64,000 nucleotides of DNA from Alphaproteobacteria bacterium PA4 (GCA_002256005.1 NKIQ01000010.1:38963-102962), one strand, 5' to 3'; positions 53,454 through 62,863 are shown, numbered from the stretch's first letter. Made by a program: numbers and translations. Notes: generated by a model from the sequence alone, not told the origin.

Positions 53454-54083
53454 ATGGCAGCGCCCGGCACCCTCATCGTCCATGACCTGACAACGGCGCG
53501 GCCGCGCCCGGCGCACAGTATCGGCATGGCCGTCTGGCACGTCCTTTGCCGGCTGTTCATGGCCGCGGGCGGCTGGAAGATCGCCGGGGATTGGCCGCCC
53601 GATGCGAAGGTGGTGATCACCGCCGGGCCGCACACATCGAACTGGGACGGCATCTGGATGATCGCCGCCGCCGGAATGTGGCGGGCGCGGCTGCGCTATA
53701 TGGGGAAGAAGAGCCTGACCACCGGCCCCTTCGGCTTCGTCGTGCGCTGGTCGGGCTGTGTGCCGATCGACCGGTCACAGAAGAATGATGTCGTCGCCGC
53801 GATGAAGGCGAATTTCGCCGCCACCGACGATCTGGTGCTGGTCGTGCCGCCGGAAGGCACCCGCGACCGCGTCGAAAAGTGGAAATCCGGCTTTTACCAC
53901 ATCGCCGTCGGCGCCGGCGTGCCGATCACCTTCGCCGTCATGGACTATGCCACCCGCACCGTCAGCCTGCCGGCAACATTGTGGCCCAGTGGCGATTATG
54001 CCGCCGACCTCGCCATCATCCAGAGCTATTATGCGCCGGCGACGCCGAAATTCCCGGAAAAGTTCGTTCTGACGGGGCAATAG
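53454..54083 (+). CDS. 1-acyl-sn-glycerol-3-phosphate acyltransferase family protein
   Basis: The protein has 209 residues. The acyltransferase motifs are HTSNWD (H-x4-D) with the preceding VVITAGP strand, [12 protein letters not shown], and [16 protein letters not shown] (the P-E-G-T-R block). Its short length and the HTSNWD form are typical of small lipid acyltransferases in sphingomonads rather than classical PlsC, so the acceptor lipid is uncertain. It diverges from hslV. Confidence 0.88.
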   Translation: MAAPGTLIVHDLTTARPRPAHSIGMAVWHVLCRLFMAAGGWKIAGDWPPDAKVVITAGPHTSNWDGIWMIAAAGMWRARLRYMGKKSLTTGPFGFVVRWSGCVPIDRSQKNDVVAAMKANFAATDDLVLVVPPEGTRDRVEKWKSGFYHIAVGAGVPITFAVMDYATRTVSLPATLWPSGDYAADLAIIQSYYAPATPKFPEKFVLTGQ

Positions 54084-54249
54084 ATCCGGTATCGGGGCCG
54101 GATCGCTTCACCAATGGGCCCATCGCCGCGCCCGCCCGCCGCGGCGGCTTGGCCATGCGACATAATTATTGCATCGCCCCTGTTGCCGCGCCGAAAATCC
54201 CGCGTCACTATGCGTGCTGCAACGCACAATCGCGGCGCAAGCGGGGGAC

Positions 54250-55848
54250 ATGCGGGTGATCGACGGGCTGGGACGGGGGCCGACGCGGCGCGAAGTGCTG
54301 CACACGATCGGCATGATCGGCGGGGCGGCGACGCTCTATCAGATGATGACCGTGATGGGGCATGCGGCGGAATCGCAATTCACCGGCCCGCCCAATCTGT
54401 CGGGTGCGCGGCCGGGGGCGACGGTGCTGGTGCTGGGCGCGGGCCTCGCCGGCATGCTGGCGGCCTATGAGCTGGGCAAGGCCGGCTACACGGTCCGGAT
54501 CCTCGAGTACAACAATCGCCCCGGTGGCCGGAACTGGTCGCTCTATGGCGGCGACACCTACACCGAACTGGGCGGCGCGACGCAGAAGGTCGGCTTTGCC
54601 CAGGGCAATTACCTCAACCCCGGTCCGTGGCGCATTCCCTATCACCACCGCACCATCCTGCATTATTGCAAGGCGTTCGGCGTGGCGCTGGAGCCGTTCA
54701 TCCAGCTCAACCATCAGGCGCTGGTGCACAGCAGCAAGGCCTTTGGCGGCAAGCCGCAGCGCTATCGCGAACTGTCGTCGGATTTCGAGGGCAATGTCGC
54801 CGAGCTGCTGGGCAAGGCCATCGACAACAAGGGCCTCGACAGCGTGATGACCGCGGAGGACCGCGACAAGCTCAAGATGGCGCTGCGCGAATGGGGCCTG
54901 CTCGACAAGGACATGCGCTATGTGAAGGGTCGGCCGTCGCGGCGGCGCGGTTATGAGCGGCCGCCGGGTGGCGGCGTCAATGCGGCGCCGATCCCCAACG
55001 AACCCTTTGCCTTCAAGGATGTGATGGATTCGGGCATCTGGCGCACGGTTGCCCAGCACATGCAGACCGATCACCAGACGACGATGTTCCAGCCGGTCGG
55101 CGGCATGGGCATGATCGGCAAGGCCTTTGGCCGCCAGGTGGCCGACAAGGTGCGCTTCGGCGCCAAGGTGACCAAGATTGATCAGGACGCCAAGGGCGTG
55201 ACCGTCACCTACACTGATGTCGCCAGCGGCACCGTCGAGACGGCGACCGCCGATTATTGTGTCTGCACCATCCCGCTCGGCATTCTCAGCCAGATCGATG
55301 TCACCGCCTCCGACGCACTGCTCAACGCCATCGCCGCCGTGCCCTATTCCAATTCGGTCAAGGTCGGGCTGGAGATGAAGACGCGCTTCTGGGAGGAGGA
55401 TGAGGCTATCTATGGCGGCATCAGCTATACCGACCAGGAGATCGCCCAGATTTCCTATCCCAGCGGCGGCATGCACAGCAGCGGGCCGGGCGTCATCCTC
55501 GGTGCCTATACCTTCGGCCCCGCCAGCTACAAATTCGCCGGCATGACGCCGGAAGAGCGCGTTGCCACCGCGCTGGAGCAGGGCGCGGTCTTCCATCCGG
55601 GCAAGTACAAGGAACAGTTCAGCAATGGCGTTGCCGTAGCCTGGAGCCGGGTGCCGTTCACGCTCGGCTGTTGCGCGCAATGGAACGAGGCGACGCGCAA
55701 GCAGCATTATCAGACGCTGTGCGCAGTCGATAACCGGCTGGTGCTGGCCGGCGAGCATGCCTCCTACATCGGCTGCTGGATGGAGGGGGCGCTGCTCTCC
55801 TCGCTGGATGCCATCACCCGCCTGCACAAGCGCGCCCTGGAGGCCTGA
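54250..55848 (+). CDS. Exported flavin amine oxidase/dehydrogenase
   Basis: The protein has 532 residues from the ATG at 54250. The leader TRREVLHTIGMIGGAATLYQ looks like a twin-arginine signal, so it is exported folded with FAD. The dinucleotide motif is VLVLGAGLAGMLAAYELGKA, followed by NNRPGGRNWSLYGGDTYTE. The C-terminal FAD contact is LAGEHASYIGCWMEGALLSS. This is the monoamine/L-amino acid oxidase family. The next gene, four bases downstream, encodes a cytochrome c, so the enzyme may pass electrons to it as NicA2 does to its cytochrome and not use oxygen. The substrate is unknown. Confidence 0.85.
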   Translation: MRVIDGLGRGPTRREVLHTIGMIGGAATLYQMMTVMGHAAESQFTGPPNLSGARPGATVLVLGAGLAGMLAAYELGKAGYTVRILEYNNRPGGRNWSLYGGDTYTELGGATQKVGFAQGNYLNPGPWRIPYHHRTILHYCKAFGVALEPFIQLNHQALVHSSKAFGGKPQRYRELSSDFEGNVAELLGKAIDNKGLDSVMTAEDRDKLKMALREWGLLDKDMRYVKGRPSRRRGYERPPGGGVNAAPIPNEPFAFKDVMDSGIWRTVAQHMQTDHQTTMFQPVGGMGMIGKAFGRQVADKVRFGAKVTKIDQDAKGVTVTYTDVASGTVETATADYCVCTIPLGILSQIDVTASDALLNAIAAVPYSNSVKVGLEMKTRFWEEDEAIYGGISYTDQEIAQISYPSGGMHSSGPGVILGAYTFGPASYKFAGMTPEERVATALEQGAVFHPGKYKEQFSNGVAVAWSRVPFTLGCCAQWNEATRKQHYQTLCAVDNRLVLAGEHASYIGCWMEGALLSSLDAITRLHKRALEA

Positions 55849-55851
55849 TCG

Positions 55852-56232
55852 ATGAAGCTGCTGTTTCCGCTCATGGCCCTTGCCGCCGCGCCGGCGCTGG
55901 CAGCCCCCCCGGCCGCGCCGCACCCCGGCGAGAAGGTCTATCGCGAGGTCTGCCAGGCCTGCCACATGGCCAATGCCAAAGGCGCGGTCGGCGCCGGGCG
56001 CATCGCGTCGCTGGCGGCCAACCCCAACCTCTCCTATCCCGAATATCCGATCACCATCGTCACCGGCGGCAAGGGCCCGATGCCCTGGTTCCGCGGCGAT
56101 CTCAGCGACCAGGAAATTGCCGATGTCATCGGCTATGTCCGCACGCATTTCGGTAACAATTACAAGGCCAAGGTCACGGTTGCCGATGTCGCCAAATATG
56201 GCGTGAAGGCGCCCGAGCGCGGCGAACGCTGA
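55852..56232 (+). CDS. Small periplasmic c-type cytochrome
   Basis: The protein has 126 residues with a signal peptide (KLLFPLMALAAAPALAAPPA). One haem site, VCQACHMANAKG, lies near residue 37. A Met likely to be the sixth ligand is in GGKGPMPWFRGDLSDQE. The ending DVIGYVRTHFG is the C-terminal helix of class I cytochromes. It follows the flavin amine oxidase by only three bases, so it is almost certainly its electron acceptor. Confidence 0.9.
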   Translation: MKLLFPLMALAAAPALAAPPAAPHPGEKVYREVCQACHMANAKGAVGAGRIASLAANPNLSYPEYPITIVTGGKGPMPWFRGDLSDQEIADVIGYVRTHFGNNYKAKVTVADVAKYGVKAPERGER

Positions 56233-56329
56233 AGCGCAGCGCGCAGCGGCGCACCTATCAAATCGCCGCTTGCCGGGCGCAGCACTTGCCCGCAAACTGC
56301 GGCAAAACAACCGTAAGGGGGATGGGGCT

Positions 56330-57727
56330 TTGCGCGCGACTTTGATGGCGGCGGCGGTGGCTGCCGGTGTGGCGGTATCGGCCCAGGCGGCGACGCCCGA
56401 TGAAATGGCGTTCCGGGCGCTCTACAAGGAACTGGTCGAGACCAACACCAGCCATGCCACCGGCGATTGCACGCTGGCGGCGAAACGCATGGCGGGGCGG
56501 CTGAAGGCGGCGGGCTTTGCCGACAGCGACCTCAACATCTTCGTTCCCGACGGCCTGCCGCTCGATGGCGGCCTGATCGCGACGCTGCCGGGCAGCAACC
56601 CCGCGCTCGGCGCCGTGATGCTGCTGGCGCATCTCGATGTCGTCGATGCCAAGCGCGAGGACTGGACGCGCGACCCGTTCACGCTGATCGAGGAAGACGG
56701 CTATTTCTATGCCCGCGGCAGCGCCGACGACAAGGCGCAGGCGGCGATCTGGACCGATGCGATGGCACGGCTGAAACAGGCCGGCGCCAAGCCGAAGCGC
56801 ACGGTGAAGCTGCTGCTGTCCTGTGGTGAGGAATCGGGTGCGCGCATCAACAATGTCCGCTGGCTGATCGAAAGGCACCCCGATTGGATCAAGGCCGATT
56901 TCGCCCTAAACGAAGGCGGCGGCGGCGGCCTGAAGCCCGATGGCACGCCGCTGGCGCTGAGCTTCCAGGCCGGCGAAAAGGTCAGCCAGAATTTCAAGGT
57001 GGAGGCGACCAACCCCGGCGGGCACAGTTCGGTGCCACGCCCCGACAATGCGATCTATGCCCTGTCGACGGCGCTGACCCGGATCGGCGCGCATGAATTT
57101 CCGATCCGCATGAGCGATATCACCCGCGCCACCTTCACCGCGCTCGGCACCATGACGCCGGCGCCGATGGGCCCGGCGATGCTGCGCCTCGTCGCCAATC
57201 CCGATGACGCCGCTGCCAATCAGATCGTGTCGAAGGACCCGCGTTTCCATTCGATGCTGCGCACCACCTGTGTCGCGACGCAAATCGAAGGCGGCCATGC
57301 CATCAACGCGCTGCCGCAGCGCGCCTTTGCCAACATCAATTGCCGGATGTTCCCGACCGACACGCCGGCAGAGGTCGGCGCCGCGCTGATCGCCGCCGTC
57401 GGCGATGCGCCGGTGACCGTGACCGCCGTGCCACCGGTGAACCCGGTCAATGCGCCGCCGCCGCTGAAGGGTGAAGTCTATGACAAGGCCGCCGCACTGG
57501 CGAAACTGCATTTCCCCGGTGTGCCGATTGTGCCGTCGATGAGCACCGGCGCCACCGACGCCCGCTTCCTGATCGCTGCCGGCGTGCCGACCTATGGCGT
57601 GCCCGGCCTGCTCAGCGATGGCACGACCAATGCCCATGGCCTCAACGAACGCACCTCGGTGAAATGGCTGATGAAGGGCCGCGACTATCTGTTCGATCTG
57701 GTCAAAGCCTATGCGGGGGTGAAATGA
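56330..57727 (+). CDS. M20 family zinc metallopeptidase, copy 1 of 3
   Basis: The protein has 465 residues if started at the TTG at 56330, which has AAGGGGG eight bases upstream and yields a full signal peptide (TLMAAAVAAGVAVSAQA); an ATG at 56345 is the alternative. The zinc ligands are in LLAHLDVVDAKREDWTRDPF, ARGSADDKAQA and LSCGEESGARIN, and a His near HGLNER at the end. The lid/dimerisation domain follows (ATNPGGHSSVPRPDNAIYAL). It is a periplasmic peptidase or dipeptidase of unknown specificity. Confidence 0.9.
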   Translation: MRATLMAAAVAAGVAVSAQAATPDEMAFRALYKELVETNTSHATGDCTLAAKRMAGRLKAAGFADSDLNIFVPDGLPLDGGLIATLPGSNPALGAVMLLAHLDVVDAKREDWTRDPFTLIEEDGYFYARGSADDKAQAAIWTDAMARLKQAGAKPKRTVKLLLSCGEESGARINNVRWLIERHPDWIKADFALNEGGGGGLKPDGTPLALSFQAGEKVSQNFKVEATNPGGHSSVPRPDNAIYALSTALTRIGAHEFPIRMSDITRATFTALGTMTPAPMGPAMLRLVANPDDAAANQIVSKDPRFHSMLRTTCVATQIEGGHAINALPQRAFANINCRMFPTDTPAEVGAALIAAVGDAPVTVTAVPPVNPVNAPPPLKGEVYDKAAALAKLHFPGVPIVPSMSTGATDARFLIAAGVPTYGVPGLLSDGTTNAHGLNERTSVKWLMKGRDYLFDLVKAYAGVK

Positions 57728-59124
57728 AGGCTCTGCTGGTTGCGGCGCTGCTGGCCGCCCCCGTTGCCGCCGCCGAACGCCCGGATCAGAGCGCGTTCAA
57801 GGCGCTCTACAAGGAACTGGTCGAAACCAACACGAGTGTCTCCGTCGGCAGCTGCACGCTGGCCGCCGAGAAGATGGCGGCGCGGCTGAAGGCGGCGGGC
57901 TATGGCGATGCCGACATCCGACTGTTCAAGGGGCCGGACGATCGCCCGCAGGATGGCGGACTGGTGGCGACGCTGCCGGGCAAGGACGCCCGGGCCAAGG
58001 CCATCCTGCTGCTGTCGCACGTCGATGTCGTCGAGGCGAAGCGCGCCGATTGGGAGCGCGATCCCTTTGCCTTCATCGAGGAGAATGGCTGGTTCTATGG
58101 CCGCGGCGCCAGTGACGACAAGGCGCATGGCGCGATCTTCACCGACACGATGATCCGGCTGAAACAGGCCGGCAAGCCGCTGCGCCGCACGCTGAAACTG
58201 GCGCTGACCTGCGGCGAGGAAGGCGGGCCGTTCAACGGCGCCGAATGGCTGGCCAAGACTCACAAGGACTGGATCGACGCCGCCTTTGCGCTGAACGAAG
58301 GCAGCGTCGGCATCCGCGATGCCCAGGGCAAGCAGATCAGCCTCGGCTTCCAGGCCGGCGAAAAAGTCTATCAGGATTTCGTCGTCGAAGCGCGCAACCC
58401 CGGCGGCCATTCGAGCCGGCCGCGCCCCGACAACGCCATCTACGAGCTGACCGCCGGGCTGACGCGGCTGGGCCAGTATGAGTTCCCGGCGCAGTTCAGC
58501 GACACCACTCGCGCCTATTTCAGCAAGACCGCCGACATCGTCGGCGGCGAAACCGGTGACGCCATGCGCCGCCTGATCGCCAACCCGCAGGACCTTGCCG
58601 CCAACGCCATCGTCTCGCGCGATCCGAGCTGGCATTCGATGCTGCGCACCACCTGTGTCGCGACGCGGCTGGAGGCCGGCCATGCCAACAATGCCCTGGC
58701 CCAGCGTGCCACCGCCAATGTCAATTGCCGGATGTTCCCCGGCGACAGCATTGCCAAGGTGCAGGGCCAGATCGCCGCGGCGCTGGCCGATCCGACGCTG
58801 ACGGTGACGCCGGTCGGCGAGATCAGCCCGACGCCGCCACCGCCACCCTTGTCCGCCCAGGTCTATGACCCGGCGGTCAAGCTGGCGGCCAAGCATTTCC
58901 CCGGCGTGCCGATGCTGCCGGCGATGACCACCGGCGCCACCGATGGCCGCTATCTCAACGCACTGGGTATCCCGACCTATGGCGTGCCGGGGCGGTTTTC
59001 CGACCCCGACGGCAATGGCGTCCATGGCCTCAACGAGCGCAAATCCGTCGCCGGCATCTATGCCGAGCGTGACTATCTGTTCGACCTCATCCAGGTCTAT
59101 GCCAATGCCAAGGACATGAAATGA
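57724..59124 (+). CDS. M20 family zinc metallopeptidase, copy 2 of 3
   Basis: The protein has 466 residues with its own signal peptide (KALLVAALLAAPVAAAE). Its ATG overlaps the preceding stop (ATGA). The zinc site is kept: LLSHVDVVEAKRADWERDPF, GRGASDDKAHGA, LTCGEEGGPFNG and HGLNERKSV. The metal-binding motif begins HVD in this copy, where copies 1 and 3 have HLD. Overall it is clearly a diverged paralogue, likely with a different peptide preference. Confidence 0.9.
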   Translation: MKALLVAALLAAPVAAAERPDQSAFKALYKELVETNTSVSVGSCTLAAEKMAARLKAAGYGDADIRLFKGPDDRPQDGGLVATLPGKDARAKAILLLSHVDVVEAKRADWERDPFAFIEENGWFYGRGASDDKAHGAIFTDTMIRLKQAGKPLRRTLKLALTCGEEGGPFNGAEWLAKTHKDWIDAAFALNEGSVGIRDAQGKQISLGFQAGEKVYQDFVVEARNPGGHSSRPRPDNAIYELTAGLTRLGQYEFPAQFSDTTRAYFSKTADIVGGETGDAMRRLIANPQDLAANAIVSRDPSWHSMLRTTCVATRLEAGHANNALAQRATANVNCRMFPGDSIAKVQGQIAAALADPTLTVTPVGEISPTPPPPPLSAQVYDPAVKLAAKHFPGVPMLPAMTTGATDGRYLNALGIPTYGVPGRFSDPDGNGVHGLNERKSVAGIYAERDYLFDLIQVYANAKDMK

Positions 59125-60521
59125 CCGTGAAATCGCTGTTGCTCGCTGCCCTTGTCATTGCGGCGCCGGCTGCCGCCCAGGCGCCGCTGCGCGCTGATCA
59201 GGTCGCCTTCCGCGCGCTCTACAAGGAGCTCGTCGAAACCAACACCTCGCTGTCGGCAGGCAGCTGCACGCTGGCGGCGGAACGCATGGCGACGCGGCTG
59301 AAGGCAGCCGGTTACAGCGACAGCGACATCACCCTGTTCGCGACGCCGGAAAAGCCGAAGGAAGGCGGGCTGGTCGCGATCCTGAAGGGCAGCGATGCCA
59401 AGTCGAAACCCATCCTGCTCCTCGCCCATCTCGATGTTGTCGAGGCCAGGCGTGAGGACTGGACGCGCGACCCGTTCGTCATGGTGGAGGAAGACGGTTA
59501 TTTCTACGGCCGCGGCACGCTGGACGACAAATCCCAGGCGGCGATCTGGACCGACACGATGATCCGCTACAAGGCGTCGGGCAAGGCGCCGAAGCGCACG
59601 CTGAAACTGGCGCTGACCTGCGGCGAGGAAACCACCAACGCCTTCAACGGCGCCGACTGGCTGGCAAAGAACAAGCCGCAGCTGATCGCTGCCGAATATG
59701 CGCTCAATGAAGGCGGCGGCGGTCGCTATGACAGCAATGGCAAGCCGCTGGGCATGGCCGTGCAGGTCGGCGAAAAGACCGTGCAGAATTTCCAGCTGGA
59801 GGCGACCAACCCCGGCGGCCATTCCAGCGTGCCGCGACCCGACAATGCCATCACCGACCTGTCGCGCGCCATCGTTGCGGTCAATACCCATGAATTCGCT
59901 GTGCAGTTCAACGACACCACCCGCGCCTTTTTCGGGCTGATGGCCAAGGTGACACCGCCGCAACTGAGCACAGCCATCACCACGCTGCTCGCCAACCCGG
60001 CCGATGCCACCGCCAACGCCATCGTCAGCCAGGACCCGCAATATCATTCGACGCTGCGCACCACCTGCGTCACGACCTTGATCAGCGCCGGCCATGCCAA
60101 CAACGCCCTGGCCCAGCGCGCCACCGCCAATGTCAATTGCCGCATGTTCCCCGGCACCGCGCCGGAAGCGGTGCGCGACGAGCTGGCGGCCGCCATCGGC
60201 AATCCCAAGGTCGCCATCACGCTGACGCCGCCGATACGCCCGGTTGCCGTTTCGCCACCGCTGAACCCGGCCGTTCTTGGCCCGATGAAGACGCTGGCCG
60301 AAAAGCATTTCCCCGGCACGCTGCTGGGGCTGACCATGTCGACAGGGGCCACCGATGCCATCTTCCTGTCGCCGATCGGCATCCCGACCTATGGCGCGCC
60401 CGGCCTGTTCATCGATCCCGATGGCAATGGCGTCCATGGCCTCAACGAACGTATCCGCGTCACATCGCTGATGGCCGGCCGCGACTATCTCGACGAACTG
60501 GTGCACGTTCTGGCGGATTAG
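59121..60521 (+). CDS. M20 family zinc metallopeptidase, copy 3 of 3
   Basis: The protein has 466 residues, starts inside the previous stop (ATGA) and has a signal peptide (KSLLLAALVIAAPAAAQA). The zinc motifs are LLAHLDVVEARREDWTRDPF, GRGTLDDKSQAA, LTCGEETTNAFNG and HGLNERIRV. All catalytic residues appear intact. The three-gene set is one transcription unit that follows the amine oxidase/cytochrome pair by 97 bases. Confidence 0.9.
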   Translation: MTVKSLLLAALVIAAPAAAQAPLRADQVAFRALYKELVETNTSLSAGSCTLAAERMATRLKAAGYSDSDITLFATPEKPKEGGLVAILKGSDAKSKPILLLAHLDVVEARREDWTRDPFVMVEEDGYFYGRGTLDDKSQAAIWTDTMIRYKASGKAPKRTLKLALTCGEETTNAFNGADWLAKNKPQLIAAEYALNEGGGGRYDSNGKPLGMAVQVGEKTVQNFQLEATNPGGHSSVPRPDNAITDLSRAIVAVNTHEFAVQFNDTTRAFFGLMAKVTPPQLSTAITTLLANPADATANAIVSQDPQYHSTLRTTCVTTLISAGHANNALAQRATANVNCRMFPGTAPEAVRDELAAAIGNPKVAITLTPPIRPVAVSPPLNPAVLGPMKTLAEKHFPGTLLGLTMSTGATDAIFLSPIGIPTYGAPGLFIDPDGNGVHGLNERIRVTSLMAGRDYLDELVHVLAD

Positions 60522-60560
60522 GGGTAGCGCTGGCGGCTGCCAGTCCCTACCTGCCGGCAC

Positions 60561-61208
60561 ATGGACATCATGTCATTCTTCACGCCGGCGGCGCTGTCGG
60601 CCTTTGGCCAGGTCGTGCTGATCGATGTGGTGCTGGCCGGGGACAATGCCATCGTCGTCGGCGCGCTGGCCGCCGGCCTGCCGGCCGAACAGCGGCGCAA
60701 GGTGATATTGATCGGTATCGGCGCGGCGCTGGTGCTGCGCATCGGCTTTGCGCTGCTGGTGACGCAGCTGCTGCAGATCGTCGGGCTGATCCTCGCTGGC
60801 GGCCTGCTGCTGCTCTGGGTGGCGTGGAAGATGTGGCGGGAAATCCAGCACAACCAGACCATCATAGATGGCCCCGGCGAGGATGATTTCAGCGCCCATG
60901 GTGGCCCGCCGCCGGCGAAAAGCTTTGCCGCTGCGGCCTGGTCGGTGGCGCTCGCCGATGTCTCGATGAGCCTCGACAATGTCCTCGCCGTCGCCGGCGC
61001 GGCGCGCGAGCATCCCGGCATCATGGTCGTCGGCCTGCTGCTGTCGGTGGCGCTGATGGGCCTCGCCGCCAACATGATCGCCAAATATATCGACCGCTAT
61101 CGCTGGATCGCCTTCGTCGGCCTCGCCGTCATCGTCTATGTCGCCGGCAAGATGATCTATGAGGGCTGGCTGGACATGGCGCCGGCCGTGGCGCCGCTGG
61201 TCAGCTGA
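60561..61208 (+). CDS. TerC family integral membrane protein
   Basis: The protein has 215 residues with about seven hydrophobic segments. The diagnostic IDVVLAGDNAIVVGALAAGL and VSMSLDNVLAVAGAAREHPG contain the D-N pairs that line a metal-ion path in TerC/YjbE proteins. Some members export manganese. A charged cytoplasmic loop (DGPGEDDFSAHGGPPPAKSF) separates the two halves. It lies 40 bases after the peptidase set and may be read through from it. Confidence 0.9.
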   Translation: MDIMSFFTPAALSAFGQVVLIDVVLAGDNAIVVGALAAGLPAEQRRKVILIGIGAALVLRIGFALLVTQLLQIVGLILAGGLLLLWVAWKMWREIQHNQTIIDGPGEDDFSAHGGPPPAKSFAAAAWSVALADVSMSLDNVLAVAGAAREHPGIMVVGLLLSVALMGLAANMIAKYIDRYRWIAFVGLAVIVYVAGKMIYEGWLDMAPAVAPLVS

Positions 61209-61215
61209 GCAAGCC

Positions 61216-61345
61216 CCTCCCTCCCCCTTGCGGGGAGGGCGACTCACCGAAGGTGAGCGGGGTGGGGGGTCTCACGCGGGCTCGGGCAGGAACCCCCACC
61301 CCGCTCGGCTGGCGCCGAGTCGCCCTCCCCGCAAGGGGGAGGGAG
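61216..61345. repeat. Family B palindrome between convergent genes
   Basis: This is a nearly identical copy of 35263-35392, starting CCTCCCTCCCCCTTGCGGGG and including the GACTCACCGAAGGTGAGCGG and CTCGGCTGGCGCCGAGTC sub-hairpins. It occupies the gap between the convergent terC-like gene and the M24 peptidase gene. Confidence 0.9.
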
Positions 61346-61376
61346 CAGGTGCGCTGCCCCCGCGAAATCGCAGCAG

Positions 61377-62726
61377 CTACGCCCCGCACCCGCTCGTGGC
61401 CGCGCCCGTCCGCGGGATCAGATGAAACCGCGTCTGCCGGCCGTCGATGTAGCGCACCGTCGTGCCGTCGAAGAACGCATCCTCCTCCAGCTTGAAGCCG
61501 ACCAGTTGGCCGCCCCATTCCGGCACCTTCGCCTTGGCGGCCAGCTCGATCGACCAGGCGGTGGGGGCGTGCATCGGCCATTCGCCTTCGATGCGCGGGC
61601 CCTGATTGTCCCACATGCCGATGGGGGTGCCGGCGGCATGGCCATGGTAGCCGATCGGGTGCGAATAGATGCTGGGGTCGAGGCCGGCGGCGATCGCCTT
61701 GGCCCGTGCCGCGGCGAGCACCTGATTGCCGGTGGCGCCGACCTTGAAGGACGAGGTGAGCGCGTCCTGCACGGCGTTGGCGGCAGCAAGGCCAGCCTTC
61801 AACCCGGCCGGCGCATCGGTCTCGCCGGGTTTCAGCACATAGCCCATATGCTGGGTGTCGGTATTGAGGCCGAGGTATTTGATTCCGAAATCGGTCCACA
61901 GCAGGTCGCCGGGCTGGATGACCGTATCGCCTTCCAGCGTGCCGGCGACTCCCTGGCGGGTGATGCCGACCGACGGCTGGAACCAGGTGGCGAGTTTCAG
62001 CGCCGCGATGCGCTCGCGATACCACCAGACGACATCATCGGCCGTGGTCTTGCCCGGCGTGATGACCTTGCCGGAAAAGCCCTCCGCGATGATGGCGTGC
62101 GCGGTGCGGACGATGTCCGGATAGACCGCCATCTCGGCCGGGATGCGGGTTTCCAGCCAGCCGATGGCGAGCGGTTCCGCCGGCACGACGCGGGCGCGCA
62201 GTTCAGGCGTCAATGCGCCGAGCACCCCGTCGCGCTGGCTGGCGGTCAGCCCATCGGCAAAGGCCGACAGCGCCGAAACGTTGAGGGCGATCTGCTTCGG
62301 ATTGCGCGCCGCGATGATCTCGGCAAGTGCCGCCCATTGGTCGGGCTGCTGCTCGGGCTTCCACTTCGGCTCGAACAGCCCGGCCAGGCCATAGCGGCTG
62401 ACGGTGAAGCGCTCGACGGGTTTCCCTTCACCCGGATCGAAGAAGACGAGGATGGTTCGCCGCCGCGCGCTGAAGCTTTCGGCATCGAGCATCGTCGCCA
62501 CCACCGGGTCTTCCAGATACTCCCGCGCCACCAGCACCCACATGTCGATGCCATGCGCGCGCATCAGTTTCGGCACGATCGTATCGAGCCGCTCCTTCAG
62601 CCAGCGATCCTGCAGCGCGGCACGGTCCTTCAGCGCCAGGATCGTCGGCACCGCCGGGTCGGCCGGCTCCAGCTGGCACAGGGCGGGTTGGGCGGTGGCG
62701 AGCAGCGCCGCGATGGTCAGGATCAT
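61377..62726 (-). CDS. M24 family metallopeptidase (Xaa-Pro aminopeptidase-like)
   Basis: The protein has 449 residues from the ATG at 62726, with GGAGGAA seven bases upstream and a signal peptide (ILTIAALLATAQPALC). The pita-bread metal ligands are seen as Asp in LLWTDFGIKYLGLNTDTQHM (two aspartates), His in IGYHGHAAGTPIGMWDN, Glu in WSIELAAKAK and Glu in FKLEEDAFFDG. The N-terminal about 200 residues form the creatinase-like domain. A much longer upstream frame exists but has no family homology. The enzyme is predicted to be periplasmic and to remove N-terminal residues before proline. Confidence 0.9.
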   Translation of the reverse strand: MILTIAALLATAQPALCQLEPADPAVPTILALKDRAALQDRWLKERLDTIVPKLMRAHGIDMWVLVAREYLEDPVVATMLDAESFSARRRTILVFFDPGEGKPVERFTVSRYGLAGLFEPKWKPEQQPDQWAALAEIIAARNPKQIALNVSALSAFADGLTASQRDGVLGALTPELRARVVPAEPLAIGWLETRIPAEMAVYPDIVRTAHAIIAEGFSGKVITPGKTTADDVVWWYRERIAALKLATWFQPSVGITRQGVAGTLEGDTVIQPGDLLWTDFGIKYLGLNTDTQHMGYVLKPGETDAPAGLKAGLAAANAVQDALTSSFKVGATGNQVLAAARAKAIAAGLDPSIYSHPIGYHGHAAGTPIGMWDNQGPRIEGEWPMHAPTAWSIELAAKAKVPEWGGQLVGFKLEEDAFFDGTTVRYIDGRQTRFHLIPRTGAATSGCGA

Positions 62727-62820
62727 GGGGGGTTCCTCCGGTATCTTGCCGCAACATAGGGGCAATTCGGCGGCAGGACAGCCATCTTTGCGGTCATCAC
62801 CGCCCCGGCGCATCGCCACG

Positions 62821-62863
62821 CTAGAGTCGATTGCATTAAAGTGAAGACGGCAAGCGACTCTAG
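62821..62863. promoter_or_regulatory. Inverted repeat in the divergent promoter region of the M24 peptidase and exonuclease genes
   Basis: CTAGAGTCG (62821-62829) and CGACTCTAG (62855-62863) are a perfect nine-base inverted pair with a 25-base loop that includes TTGCATTAAAGTGAAG. It lies 32 bases before the exonuclease ATG. It may be an operator or a dispersed hairpin repeat. Confidence 0.45.

Noticed and set aside
54208..56310. 700-codon antisense frame over the amine oxidase and cytochrome genes
   Set aside because: Same shadow composition, no motifs, and overlaps two genes with clear cofactor sites.
5679..61345. Possible CRISPR array from recurring palindromes
   Set aside because: Copies are dispersed over kilobases, with no regular spacers and no cas genes.
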